Below are positions 25,698 through 34,147 of a stretch of DNA of 64,000 bases, in pieces. Numbering within the stretch: the stretch's first letter is position 1; the number at the start of each line of letters is the position of its first letter. This DNA comes from Enterococcus_D entomosocium (GTDB lineage Bacteria; Bacillota; Bacilli; Lactobacillales; Enterococcaceae), in NCBI RefSeq assembly GCF_030441895.1, contig NZ_JARJAS010000002.1, one strand, 5' to 3'. Below the pieces are notes generated by a model. That model made no database searches. It was not told the DNA's origin and worked only from the letters and a program-made list of their open reading frames with translations. The position numbers and the translations under genes were made by a program.

Positions 25698-27689
25698 CTA
25701 ATCAGCAGCTTTTAGCTCAAGAATAGTATCTCTTAAGGTAGCAGCCGTTTCAAAATCCAATGCTTTCGCAGCATCTTTCATCTCTTTTTCTAGCTTCAAC
25801 AACAAGGTTGCTTTTTCCTCACGACTCAGTTCTTCATAAGAAGTCGTGGTGTATTCACCGGTCTCTTCTGCCACTTTTGTGATCGCGATCAGATCGCGAA
25901 TTTCTTTAATAATGGTTTTCGGTACGATCCCATGTTCTTCGTTGTAGGCTTCTTGGATACTTCGGCGTCGCGCCGTTTCATCGATCGCTCGCTGCATCGA
26001 ATCAGTCATTTTATCAGCGTACATGATTACTTTTCCTTCAGAGTTTCGAGCTGCCCGTCCAATGGTTTGGACTAATGAGCGTTCGCTGCGCAGGAAGCCT
26101 TCCTTATCGGCATCAAGAATCGCAACCAGAGAAACTTCCGGCACGTCTAACCCTTCTCGCAGTAAGTTGATTCCGACCAGTACATCAAATTCACCGAGGC
26201 GCAGGTCTCGAATGATCTCTGTTCGTTCCAATGTTTTGATGTCACTGTGCAAGTATTTGACTTTGATCCCTAATTCTTTGAAGTAATCCGTCAAATCTTC
26301 AGACATTTTTTTCGTCAAGGTCGTCACAAAGACCCGTTCATTTCGCTCGACGCGCTCATTGATTTCTCCCACGAGGTCGTCAATTTGACCCATGATCGGT
26401 CGTACTTCGATCACCGGATCTAACAGACCAGTTGGTCGAATGATTTGTTGAACGACGGTATCGGTTTGATCGTATTCATAGGGGCCAGGTGTTGCTGACA
26501 CATAGACGATTTGATTGACATGTTTCTCAAATTCTTCCAAGCGTAACGGACGGTTGTCCAGTGCAGAAGGCAAACGGAAGCCATAATCCACTAACATTTG
26601 TTTTCTAGCACGGTCACCATTATACATCCCACGAACTTGGGGCATCGTTACGTGTGATTCGTCGATTACTAATAGAAAATCATCTGGGAAGAAATCCAAT
26701 AACGTATAAGGCGGTTCGCCTTCTTTTCGTCCATCCATGTGGCGAGAGTAGTTTTCGATTCCTGAGGTATACCCCATTTCTCGCATCATCTCAATATCAT
26801 AGTTGGTTCGCTGCTCTAAACGCTGTGCTTCCAGCAGCTTATTTTCTGCTCGCAAAACTTTCAGTCGTTCATCGAGTTCACTTTGGATTGAAGCGATCGC
26901 ATGTTCCATATGGTCTTCATTGGTCACAAAGTGGGTTGCCGGAAAGATCGACACATGTTCGGTGTCACTCATGATCTCGCCCGTCAAGGCATCAACTTCA
27001 CGAATCCGATCGATTTCATCGCCAAAAAACTCAATGCGCAACGCTCGCTCATCACGAGAAGCTGGGAAAATCTCCACAACATCGCCGCGCACGCGAAAAC
27101 GCCCCCGTTGAAAATCGATGTCGTTTCGTTCAAATTGGATCTCGATCAATTCTTTTAATAGTTGATCCCGAGACTTTTCCATCCCTACTCGTAAAGAAAC
27201 AACTTGTCTTGCATACTCGATCGGCGAACCTAAACCGAAAATACAAGAGACAGAAGCTACAACAATCACATCGTTTCTCTCTAATAAAGAACTTGTCGCC
27301 GAGTGACGGAGCTTATCGATTTCATCGTTGACACTGGAGTCTTTTTCGATGTATGTATCACTGGAAGGAACATACGCTTCTGGTTGATAGTAATCATAGT
27401 AACTGACAAAATACTCGACTGCATTATTTGGAAAGAAATCCTTAAACTCGCCATATAATTGTCCAGCCAATGTTTTATTATGGGCAATGATCAATGTCGG
27501 TTTATTGACTTCCTTGATTAGATTAGAAATCGTATAAGTCTTACCGGTCCCAGTGGCTCCCAACAAAATCTGTGCTTTTTTTCCACCGACCACCCCGTCA
27601 ACCAATTGATGGATCGCTTCTGGTTGATCCCCAGCTGGTTGATATTTTGATACTAAGTCAAATTCATGGGAAGTTGTTCTTTCGATCAT
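25698..27689 (-). CDS. uvrB: Excinuclease ABC subunit B
   Basis: The helicase-like subunit that verifies damage and recruits UvrC. Walker A GATGTGKT is near residue 42, the beta-hairpin region YYDYYQPEAYVP near 95, and the helicase motifs DESHVT, TIGRAARN and others follow. A C-terminal UVR domain that contacts UvrC ends the chain. An ATG at 27695 is also in frame, but it overlaps the GAGGGGGA ribosome binding site; the ATG at 27689 (MIERTT) is at a proper distance. First gene of the uvrB-uvrA operon. Confidence 0.98.
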   Translation of the reverse strand: MIERTTSHEFDLVSKYQPAGDQPEAIHQLVDGVVGGKKAQILLGATGTGKTYTISNLIKEVNKPTLIIAHNKTLAGQLYGEFKDFFPNNAVEYFVSYYDYYQPEAYVPSSDTYIEKDSSVNDEIDKLRHSATSSLLERNDVIVVASVSCIFGLGSPIEYARQVVSLRVGMEKSRDQLLKELIEIQFERNDIDFQRGRFRVRGDVVEIFPASRDERALRIEFFGDEIDRIREVDALTGEIMSDTEHVSIFPATHFVTNEDHMEHAIASIQSELDERLKVLRAENKLLEAQRLEQRTNYDIEMMREMGYTSGIENYSRHMDGRKEGEPPYTLLDFFPDDFLLVIDESHVTMPQVRGMYNGDRARKQMLVDYGFRLPSALDNRPLRLEEFEKHVNQIVYVSATPGPYEYDQTDTVVQQIIRPTGLLDPVIEVRPIMGQIDDLVGEINERVERNERVFVTTLTKKMSEDLTDYFKELGIKVKYLHSDIKTLERTEIIRDLRLGEFDVLVGINLLREGLDVPEVSLVAILDADKEGFLRSERSLVQTIGRAARNSEGKVIMYADKMTDSMQRAIDETARRRSIQEAYNEEHGIVPKTIIKEIRDLIAITKVAEETGEYTTTSYEELSREEKATLLLKLEKEMKDAAKALDFETAATLRDTILELKAAD

Positions 27690-27759
27690 CTTCATTCCCC
27701 CTCGATTATTCTAAACGACAACAAAAAAAGAAAAACTCGCTGCCGCTTTTCCATAAATA

Positions 27760-27785
27760 AGTATATCATAGCGAACATACTTTCG
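27760..27785 (-). promoter_or_regulatory. SOS (LexA/DinR) box and -10 of uvrB-uvrA
   Basis: Minus-strand CGAAAGTATGTTCG (27785-27772) matches the Gram-positive LexA box CGAACRNRYGTTCG with one mismatch. A TATACT -10 lies at 27760-27765, so the box covers the spacer of the promoter, as expected for repression by LexA. Confidence 0.8.
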
Positions 27786-27831
27786 CCATCATTTGCTATG
27801 AAAGTTTCATGCGATTAAGCATAACTTAACA

Positions 27832-27848
27832 TGTTTGATTTTCTAACA
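27832..27848. promoter_or_regulatory. Putative GlnR/TnrA-type box upstream of glnP
   Basis: TGTTT-N7-TAACA agrees with the GlnR/TnrA consensus TGTNA-N7-TNACA except at one position. It is extended by AT on each side to a 19-base imperfect palindrome. It lies about 90-107 bases upstream of the predicted start point. Nitrogen control of glutamine uptake by GlnR is known in lactococci and streptococci; here it is inference. Confidence 0.45.
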
Positions 27849-27903
27849 TCTAATGTGAGGTTTAAACGATTTTGTCATATTTTTAAAGAGAAAGACTTGT
27901 GTG

Positions 27904-27932
27904 TTGAAGAAAAAATCCATATAATCTATAAA
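27904..27932 (+). promoter_or_regulatory. Sigma-A promoter of glnP-glnQ
   Basis: TTGAAG (27904-27909), a 17-base spacer and TATAAA (27927-27932). The predicted start point is near 27939, leaving a 20-base leader with AAAGGGGG before the TTG start codon. Confidence 0.7.
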
Positions 27933-27959
27933 TACGTTATATCTAAAGGGGGAATTTTC

Positions 27960-30113
27960 TTGAAAAGAAAACACATGTCCTTCGCTTTAATCGCGCTGAT
28001 TATCAGCATTTTTACGCTCTCAGTAAAGTCAGCAAGTGCGGAGGAAACTACGTATAAGATAGGAACAGATTTAACATTTGCTCCTTTCGAATTCCAAAAT
28101 GAAAATAATGAATACGTTGGGATCGATATAGATTTATTAAATGCGATCGCAGAAGATCAAGGTTTTGCAGTTGATTTACGTCCTTTAGGTTTTGACGCCT
28201 CCATTCAAGGCGTGCAATCAAATCAGTTAGATGGCATGATCGCTGGGATGAGTATCACAGATGAACGTAAAGAAACCTTTGATTTCTCTGATCCTTATTT
28301 CGATAGTGGGATTCAAATGGCAGTAGCTGCTGACAATGACAGTATTACTAGCTACGAGGATCTTGAAGGCGAAACGGTCGGTGCAAAGGTTGGTACCGAA
28401 AGTGCCCGCTTTCTAGAAAGCAATAAAGACCAATATGGCTACGACATCAAATTATATGATGACGCTACTGGACTATATGGCGCTGTACGCAATGGTACTG
28501 TGGCAGCCGCTTTTGATGATTATCCAGTGCTTGGCTATGCTATCAACAATGGCGAACCAATGAAGCTTGTCGGCGAACCTGAAAAAGGCGCTTCTTACGG
28601 ATTTGCCGTCAGAAAAGGCCAAAATCAAGAACTCCTTGAAAAATTCAACGCTGGTTTAGCCAATATGAAAGCTTCCGGCAAATACGACGAAATCGTCAAT
28701 ACTTACATCACAACGTCTGATACAGATGCAGGCACTAGTGAAATGGTGAAAGTCGAACCAAAGAAAGATGTTTACCGAATTGCCAGTGACTCAGCCTTCG
28801 CTCCATTTGAATTCCAAAATGAAGACAATGAGTACGTAGGGATCGATGTTGATTTAATGAACCGGGCGGCAGAATTGCAAGGGTTCAACATCGAATTCAA
28901 TTTCATCGGTTTTTCCGGAGCTTTGCAAGCGTTGGATGGTAACCAAGCAGATGGGATGATCGCTGGGATGACAATCACTGATGAGCGTCGTCAATCCTAT
29001 GACTTTTCTGATTCTTACTTTGAAAGTGGTATTCAGATTGCTGTAAAAGAAGGCAATGATTCCATCAAATCCTATGAAGATTTAGATGGAAAAACCGTCG
29101 GTGCAAAAGTTGGGACAGAAAGTGCAGACTTCTTGATCGCCAACGAAGAGAAATATGGCTATTCGATCAAATATTATGATGCTGCCGATCAATTATATGC
29201 GGCTGTTAACGGCGGACAAATTGATGCCATGATGGATGATTATCCAGTGATTGGTTATGCCATCAGCCAAGGACAAAAACTAGTGACACCGATTGAAAAA
29301 GAATCTGGTGGTCAGTACGGTTTTGCGGTGAAAAAAGGCCAAAATCCTGAACTGATCCAAATGTTCAATGAAGCATTGAAAGAAATGAAACGGACTGGGG
29401 AGTACGATCAAATCATCAATAAATACATTGAAGATGGCTCTGCCACAGAAAAACGAGTGGATGAATCAACGATCACTGGTTTGATCAGCAACAACTATAA
29501 CGTCTTGTTAAAAGGATTATGGAATACCCTTTTACTAGCATTGATTTCTTTTGCCTTAGCATTAGTGATCGGAATCATTTTTGGACTATTTAGTGTTGCT
29601 CCAATCAAAGCATTGCGGGTTTTTGCAGGGATCTATGTTGACATCATTCGTGGTATTCCTATGATGGTATTGGCTTTCTTCATCTTCTTCGGCCTCTCCG
29701 ATGCGATTGGTATCACGATTCCGGACTTTGCTGCTGGAGTCATTACATTGACCTTAAATGCCAGTGCCTATATCGCTGAGATCGTCCGTGGTGGGATCAA
29801 CGCGGTGCCAAAAGGTCAGATGGAAGCCTCTCGTAGTTTGGGGATGACCTACACTCGGACAATGCAGAAAATCATTTTACCGCAAGCGATCAAAATCATG
29901 ATTCCATCTTTCGTTAACCAATTCGTTATCTCGTTGAAAGATACAACGATCATCTCGGTTATTGGAGTCGTAGAATTATTGCAAACTGGGAAAATCATCG
30001 TTGCACGAACCACACAAAGTACCTATGTCTACTTGATCATCGCGATTATTTACTTAGTCGTGATCACAGCTTTAACGAAACTTGCAAAAGTTTTAGAAAA
30101 GAAGGTGAAATAG
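27960..30113 (+). CDS. glnP: Glutamine ABC transporter, fused double substrate-binding and permease protein
   Basis: One chain of 717 residues holding a signal/anchor segment (about 6-28), two tandem periplasmic-binding-type domains (about 30-265 and 275-505, each with FAPFEFQNE and GMIAGM) and a permease domain with five or so helices (about 525-715, with the EAA-loop EASRSLGMT). The architecture is that of GlnP of Lactococcus and Enterococcus, which imports glutamine and glutamate/asparagine with GlnQ. The longest frame starts at 27831, but that lies upstream of the promoter. The TTG at 27960 follows AAAGGGGGA and is the likely start. The two binding domains are about as similar as diverged duplicates. 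Confidence 0.93.
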   Translation: MKRKHMSFALIALIISIFTLSVKSASAEETTYKIGTDLTFAPFEFQNENNEYVGIDIDLLNAIAEDQGFAVDLRPLGFDASIQGVQSNQLDGMIAGMSITDERKETFDFSDPYFDSGIQMAVAADNDSITSYEDLEGETVGAKVGTESARFLESNKDQYGYDIKLYDDATGLYGAVRNGTVAAAFDDYPVLGYAINNGEPMKLVGEPEKGASYGFAVRKGQNQELLEKFNAGLANMKASGKYDEIVNTYITTSDTDAGTSEMVKVEPKKDVYRIASDSAFAPFEFQNEDNEYVGIDVDLMNRAAELQGFNIEFNFIGFSGALQALDGNQADGMIAGMTITDERRQSYDFSDSYFESGIQIAVKEGNDSIKSYEDLDGKTVGAKVGTESADFLIANEEKYGYSIKYYDAADQLYAAVNGGQIDAMMDDYPVIGYAISQGQKLVTPIEKESGGQYGFAVKKGQNPELIQMFNEALKEMKRTGEYDQIINKYIEDGSATEKRVDESTITGLISNNYNVLLKGLWNTLLLALISFALALVIGIIFGLFSVAPIKALRVFAGIYVDIIRGIPMMVLAFFIFFGLSDAIGITIPDFAAGVITLTLNASAYIAEIVRGGINAVPKGQMEASRSLGMTYTRTMQKIILPQAIKIMIPSFVNQFVISLKDTTIISVIGVVELLQTGKIIVARTTQSTYVYLIIAIIYLVVITALTKLAKVLEKKVK

Positions 30114-30114
30114 C

Positions 30115-30852
30115 ATGAAAGAAAAAATCTTAGTTGAAAATCTCGTAAAAAAATACGGCGACAATACCGTATTGAACAATATCAATGTTTCAATCGCTGA
30201 AGGAGAAGTCGTTTGTGTGATCGGCCCTTCAGGATCTGGGAAATCGACGTTCTTACGCTGTTTGAACCGCTTAGAAGAACCAACCAGCGGCGATATTATC
30301 GTTGACGGCGCACATCTGATGGATAAAAACACCAATATCAATGCTGTTCGTCAACATATCGGCATGGTGTTTCAGCATTTCAATCTCTTCCCTCACTTGT
30401 CGGTTTTAGAAAATATTATTTTAGCTCCAATGGATCTAAAAAATGCTTCTCGGCAAGAAGCGGAACAAAACGCGATTCGTTTATTAGAGACGGTAGGTCT
30501 GGCAGATAAAAAAGACATGTACCCGGACAATCTGTCTGGAGGACAAAAACAACGGGTGGCAATCGCTAGAGCCTTAGCAATGAATCCCGATGTGATGTTG
30601 TTCGATGAACCAACCTCCGCCCTCGATCCAGAAATGGTTGGAGATGTACTCAATGTTATGAAGGATTTGGCAAAACAAGGAATGACCATGGTAATCGTTA
30701 CTCATGAGATGGGCTTTGCCAAAGAAGTAGCAAACCGTGTGATGTTTATTGATGGCGGTAATTTCTTGGAAGACGGTACACCTGAGCAAATCTTTTCCAA
30801 CCCTAAGCACGATCGTACGAAAGATTTCTTAGACAAAGTATTGAATATCTAA
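30115..30852 (+). CDS. glnQ: Glutamine ABC transporter ATP-binding protein
   Basis: ATPase of the amino-acid (polar) uptake class. Walker A GPSGSGKS (about residues 36-43), Q-loop VFQHFNLF, signature LSGGQKQR and Walker B VMLFDEPTSALD are all present, as is the switch His in VTHEMGF. 245 residues is typical. It begins 1 base after the glnP stop and pairs with that permease. Confidence 0.97.
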   Translation: MKEKILVENLVKKYGDNTVLNNINVSIAEGEVVCVIGPSGSGKSTFLRCLNRLEEPTSGDIIVDGAHLMDKNTNINAVRQHIGMVFQHFNLFPHLSVLENIILAPMDLKNASRQEAEQNAIRLLETVGLADKKDMYPDNLSGGQKQRVAIARALAMNPDVMLFDEPTSALDPEMVGDVLNVMKDLAKQGMTMVIVTHEMGFAKEVANRVMFIDGGNFLEDGTPEQIFSNPKHDRTKDFLDKVLNI

Positions 30853-30906
30853 AAAAATCCTCTGCAACAGCTCTTTTCTCGGACTGTTGCAGAGGTCTTT
30901 TTTTTT
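30851..30906. terminator. Bidirectional terminator after glnQ
   Basis: CCTCTGCAACAG (30859-30870) pairs perfectly with CTGTTGCAGAGG (30884-30895). It has A7 before and T11 after, so it can stop glnQ and the convergent small gene. Confidence 0.9.
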
Positions 30907-31144
30907 ATTGATTTTTTCGTTTGGTTTCTTCTGAAATCCGCTTTTGATTTTCACCTAAAAATACTTTTGTATCGATAGGGTTGGCTTTGTTCGCCCCTCC
31001 GACGCCAGTATCAACCATCTTTCCCCAACCCTTCAATGGCTCTTTCCCTGCTGCACGAAGTTGCGCATTTTTTAAACGTAACGCTTGTTTTTTCGCTTCT
31101 TTTTTCGCTTGATGTTTTGCTTGCCACTGCTTTAAGATGCTCAT
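30905..31144 (-). CDS. Small, highly basic protein of unknown function
   Basis: 79 residues, very rich in Lys, Gln and Ala in the first half (KHQAKKEAKKQALRLKNAQL), probably one long amphipathic helix. A conserved-looking block KGWGKMVDTGVGGANKANP follows. There is no signal peptide or known domain. The GAGGAGGG ribosome binding site fits the ATG at 31144 better than the one at 31150. A possible promoter (TTGCTA-N18-TATACT) lies about 80 bases upstream. The charge suggests nucleic-acid or ribosome contact, which is a guess. Confidence 0.6.
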   Translation of the reverse strand: MSILKQWQAKHQAKKEAKKQALRLKNAQLRAAGKEPLKGWGKMVDTGVGGANKANPIDTKVFLGENQKRISEETKRKNQ

Positions 31145-31150
31145 CTTCAT

Positions 31151-31534
31151 TCCCTCCTCTCCTTGTTATGAATCCTTACATAAATTCTTAGCAACCGGTA
31201 TGCTGGTTCCTGTTGATCTGGTAAGAGTATACAGGGTTCACCTTTAAAATAGCAAGTTTTTATTGAGTAGTTAAATCTATTATAACATTTCCTTTTCACC
31301 ATCGTAAGCTGCAGATACTAATTTTACTAAAACCATGAAAGGACATTTGAAATCAAGTAGCCAGATCAGAAGCAACATGTTACACTTATTAAACAACACT
31401 CCCTCCAAACCAAAATAGGTATACAAACATTTTTCTTTTTTATTTTATAGCAAATGACGGGGTTTTCCTAATAAAAAACCAACATTAAAATAACAAAGGA
31501 AGGCCAAGAAAATCATTTTGGAGGAACCTATCTT
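31151..31534. other. Intergenic region with no gene found
   Basis: About 380 AT-rich bases between a minus-strand and a plus-strand gene. It contains a probable TATACT -10 for the small basic protein near 31228-31233, and a GGAGG ribosome binding site for the lipoprotein at its right end. No open frame with a ribosome binding site and no strong hairpin was seen. Confidence 0.5.
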
Positions 31535-32077
31535 ATGAAAACCATCATTTTATTTTTCCCACTAATGATACTCTCCCTCTTTCTCACTGGCTGTACCTTG
31601 ATTGACGAAATCATGGATGACAACACCAAAAGCAGTTTTTCACCAGAAGCAACGTCGTCTTCTCAAACTTTGTCAGCTTATTCAGAAACCAGAGCTTCTT
31701 CTTCCAGAACTGAGAACCATGCATCAGAACCCGCATCAGAAACAACTCCTTCTTCTGATGACGTTGTACAAGCTCAGAGCAGTACCGAAACAGCTGCCCC
31801 TCAATTTTCGTATTGTGAACAATTGCAGATCGGGCTGCCGCGACGGTGGAATCGAACAGTCAACAAAGACTTGCTCCATCAACTGCAAATAGGAATGTCT
31901 TGCGATCAAGTTCTTGAAACCATGGGTGGCCTTCCTTCTTGGCGACTAGCAGTCGTAGGTGTGGAATCCAATGCCTGGATCAATTCCGATGGTGAAGCAA
32001 TCATTGTCACTCTTATTAACCGAACCGTTTCTGATGTGGCCTGGCATGATCAGTTTTCTGAATCAGAAATTGAGTAA
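31535..32077 (+). CDS. Lipoprotein with Ser/Thr linker and BLIP/SmpA-like C-terminal domain
   Basis: 180 residues. A signal peptide ends in the lipobox LTGC (lipidated Cys about residue 20), so it is anchored to the outer face of the membrane. A Ser/Thr/Glu-rich linker of about 70 residues follows. The C-terminal part (about 115-175) reads LLHQLQIGMSCDQVLETMGG and ends in beta-strand-like WINSDGEAIIVTLINRTV. That order (hydroxyl- or acid-flanked IGM, then 'VLE.MGG') resembles the small SmpA/OmlA or DUF3862 fold found in Gram-positive lipoproteins. The assignment is tentative. It is followed 105 bases later by another exported protein. Confidence 0.65.
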   Translation: MKTIILFFPLMILSLFLTGCTLIDEIMDDNTKSSFSPEATSSSQTLSAYSETRASSSRTENHASEPASETTPSSDDVVQAQSSTETAAPQFSYCEQLQIGLPRRWNRTVNKDLLHQLQIGMSCDQVLETMGGLPSWRLAVVGVESNAWINSDGEAIIVTLINRTVSDVAWHDQFSESEIE

Positions 32078-32182
32078 TCCATTAAGCGATCTCACGTGAC
32101 TGATATTGGTAAAACGCAGGATGAAATTCAATCACCACTTTTATCAGAAGTCATCTAAAAAACTTGGGAGTTGAAGGATCAA

Positions 32183-32938
32183 ATGAAACTGAGTCGACTT
32201 AGAAAAAAAATCCGGGAGCATAGCAGAAGAAGCCTTTTGCTTTCTTTGGGTATCAGTTGTTTTTTGCTTGGCGCTGCCCTCTTCTACAGCGAAAACCAGC
32301 CGGCAGCTGCCTACGAGCAGTTTTTAGAGATCGATTACTTAACTGCTTTACTGGAAGAAAGACCTTCCCCTGAGTCCATCAGCGATCTTGGCCTCGATCT
32401 CATCAAACGTAGTGATCGGGTAAACCAAGAGCGCAGTGCCATCAACCGAAAGCGGCGCCGCGAAAATGTGATCGTCACAGAAGAGACTAGAAAAGTTTTT
32501 TCTCCCGATCAAGGAGCAATGGTTGATGAAGTAAGAAAAGTAACCACTCGCTTACCTGATTCAGCCATTGATTTGTTATCAATGATGGTTGATAGCAGCG
32601 CTCTCGAGACAAAAAGAGTGCCTTTAGGTTCACGGGACAAACTGTCCAAAATCAGATTTGATTTTGACTTTGATGATTCTGGTAATGAAAGATTAGCGAA
32701 AATCACATTGGTTGATGTCCCAGAATTTTTCGGTATTGATTTCTCACAATTCGAGAAAGAGGCTGATGTTGAGGAGATCAAAGAGACATTGATCGTACAG
32801 TATGGTTTAGATGCTCACATCAGGGACGTTAGCGCCATTCGGAGACTTTTCTTTGTTCATGAAGGATTTGAGTTTTACATTAGTCATACCTACAATCCGA
32901 ATGGAGTCGGCATCACCGTCCAAGCGGTAGAACCATAA
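32183..32938 (+). CDS. Single-pass membrane protein of unknown function
   Basis: About 251 residues. A basic N-terminus (KLSRLRKKIREHSRRS) precedes one membrane helix (about 17-38), so the bulk is outside the cell. The outer part is charged, with a run KRRRENVIVTEETRK and a strand-rich second half. The longest frame starts with TTG at 32171, but the ATG at 32183 follows GAAGGAT at a better distance. I recognise no family. It may be co-transcribed with the lipoprotein ahead of it. Confidence 0.6.
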   Translation: MKLSRLRKKIREHSRRSLLLSLGISCFLLGAALFYSENQPAAAYEQFLEIDYLTALLEERPSPESISDLGLDLIKRSDRVNQERSAINRKRRRENVIVTEETRKVFSPDQGAMVDEVRKVTTRLPDSAIDLLSMMVDSSALETKRVPLGSRDKLSKIRFDFDFDDSGNERLAKITLVDVPEFFGIDFSQFEKEADVEEIKETLIVQYGLDAHIRDVSAIRRLFFVHEGFEFYISHTYNPNGVGITVQAVEP

Positions 32939-32941
32939 ACG

Positions 32942-32977
32942 AAAAATAGTTAATCCCCCTCTCTTTGCGGGATTAAC
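32942..32977. terminator. Hairpin between the exported-protein pair and luxS
   Basis: GTTAATCCC (32949-32957) pairs with GGGATTAAC (32969-32977). The T-rich tail is on the minus side only. A second, imperfect GC stem at about 32984-33012 with a T7 tail on the minus strand, just past luxS, is a better candidate for the luxS-operon terminator. Confidence 0.4.
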
Positions 32978-33032
32978 AAAAAAAGCGTCCGCGAATACAA
33001 ACGCAGGCACCTTTTTTCTACTTCTATTTTGT

Positions 33033-33488
33033 TTAGGCAAAAACGGTCGACCAATTGTCACGTTCATCAAGAAATTCTTGCGCTAATTTTTGCGCACCTT
33101 CTAAGGTATGGTTCGCCGCCCAACCGCATTGCACTTCATTGCTGGCAGGTACTTCAGTTGCTTGCAAAACATCCTTCATGGTTTTTTCTAGGACTGTCAA
33201 AATCTCTTCATAATCGTCATGATTCAAGACAGTCAGATAGAAGCCGGTTTGGCATCCCATGGGTGACCAATCCACGATATAATCTGCATGATTACGAATC
33301 AACTCTGCCGTCAAATGTTCTAAAGAATGCAGACTTGCCATATCCATATGTGCTTGGTTCGGCTGCTTCAAACGAACATCATATTTGATGATGGTATCAT
33401 TTGTTCCTTGTTTTTTATCGGCAACCCGTACATAAGGTGCTTTGACTTTCGTATGATCCAAATTAAAGCTTTCAACATTCATTTTCAT
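33033..33488 (-). CDS. luxS: S-ribosylhomocysteine lyase LuxS
   Basis: Splits S-ribosylhomocysteine into homocysteine and DPD, the precursor of autoinducer-2. The metal-binding HSLEH motif (about residues 53-57) and the catalytic Cys in PMGCQTGFY are present. 151 residues is slightly short but complete. It is the last gene of the mccA-mccB-yrrT-luxS run, 12 bases after the methyltransferase. The homocysteine it yields is the substrate of MccA, so the context points to methyl-cycle recycling as much as signalling. No Pfs/MtnN gene, which would supply the substrate, is in the window. Confidence 0.97.
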   Translation of the reverse strand: MKMNVESFNLDHTKVKAPYVRVADKKQGTNDTIIKYDVRLKQPNQAHMDMASLHSLEHLTAELIRNHADYIVDWSPMGCQTGFYLTVLNHDDYEEILTVLEKTMKDVLQATEVPASNEVQCGWAANHTLEGAQKLAQEFLDERDNWSTVFA

Positions 33489-33500
33489 TGTACTTCTCTC

Positions 33501-34145
33501 CTACTCTTTTTGTGCTTCCACAAGCCAAACATACTCATTGATTTGCTTAAAACGACTGGTAAACCCATGTTGGCGAAAATATCGTTCGATATCCGCAGTA
33601 ACTGGATAGTACTCCCGTTGCAGATCAGCGGCTAGTCGCTGGTGTCCAGCTTGCCGCGCTTCATCGATTAGCTCCATTTTTCGGGCTAGGGAAAGAAACA
33701 TCGTATCCCCAAAAAGCACTTTCCCGCCTTTTGGCAGCATCGCCGCATATTTGCCGATTGCCCGTTGTTTTTCGTCCTCCGTAAGATGATGAAAAACATA
33801 GGTAGAAACGATCGTATCGATTACATCCGTGATTTCAGGAAAAACCTCCATATCACCATCTACAAAAGTCACTTTAGAAAGACTGGGTTTTGACTTGGCG
33901 ATCCGCCGCATCTCTGGCGATGGCTCGATTGCCAGCACGTTTTTTCCTTGAGTAAGTAGAGCTTGTGTTAGATTTCCAGTTCCACTACCAAATTCTACCA
34001 CAGACCGCCCTGCCTTTTCAGCAATTTCAGCTAGTAACTGTTCATATTTGAAAAAAACCGCTCGATATTCTTCATCCTTACCTGCAACTGTTTCATCGTA
34101 CTCAGCTGCCCAGTCAGAAAAAATTGGAATAAACTCTCTGCCCAT
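33501..34145 (-). CDS. yrrT: SAM-dependent methyltransferase, YrrT-like
   Basis: A class I methyltransferase of about 214 residues. The SAM-binding motif I is VVEFGSGTGNLTQ (about residues 49-61), an acidic IEPSPEM loop follows, and the post-motif region holds STYVFHHLT. In B. subtilis yrrT lies in the yrrT-mtnN-mccA-mccB operon; its substrate is unknown. Here it sits between mccB and luxS. The mccB stop TAG overlaps a GTG, with the ATG of this gene one codon later, so the two are translationally coupled. Confidence 0.85.
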   Translation of the reverse strand: MGREFIPIFSDWAAEYDETVAGKDEEYRAVFFKYEQLLAEIAEKAGRSVVEFGSGTGNLTQALLTQGKNVLAIEPSPEMRRIAKSKPSLSKVTFVDGDMEVFPEITDVIDTIVSTYVFHHLTEDEKQRAIGKYAAMLPKGGKVLFGDTMFLSLARKMELIDEARQAGHQRLAADLQREYYPVTADIERYFRQHGFTSRFKQINEYVWLVEAQKE

Positions 34146-34147
34146 CA

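Noticed and set aside
32983..33016. Possible second regulatory RNA after luxS
   Set aside because: The stem has mismatches and is best explained as an ordinary terminator with a T7 tail.
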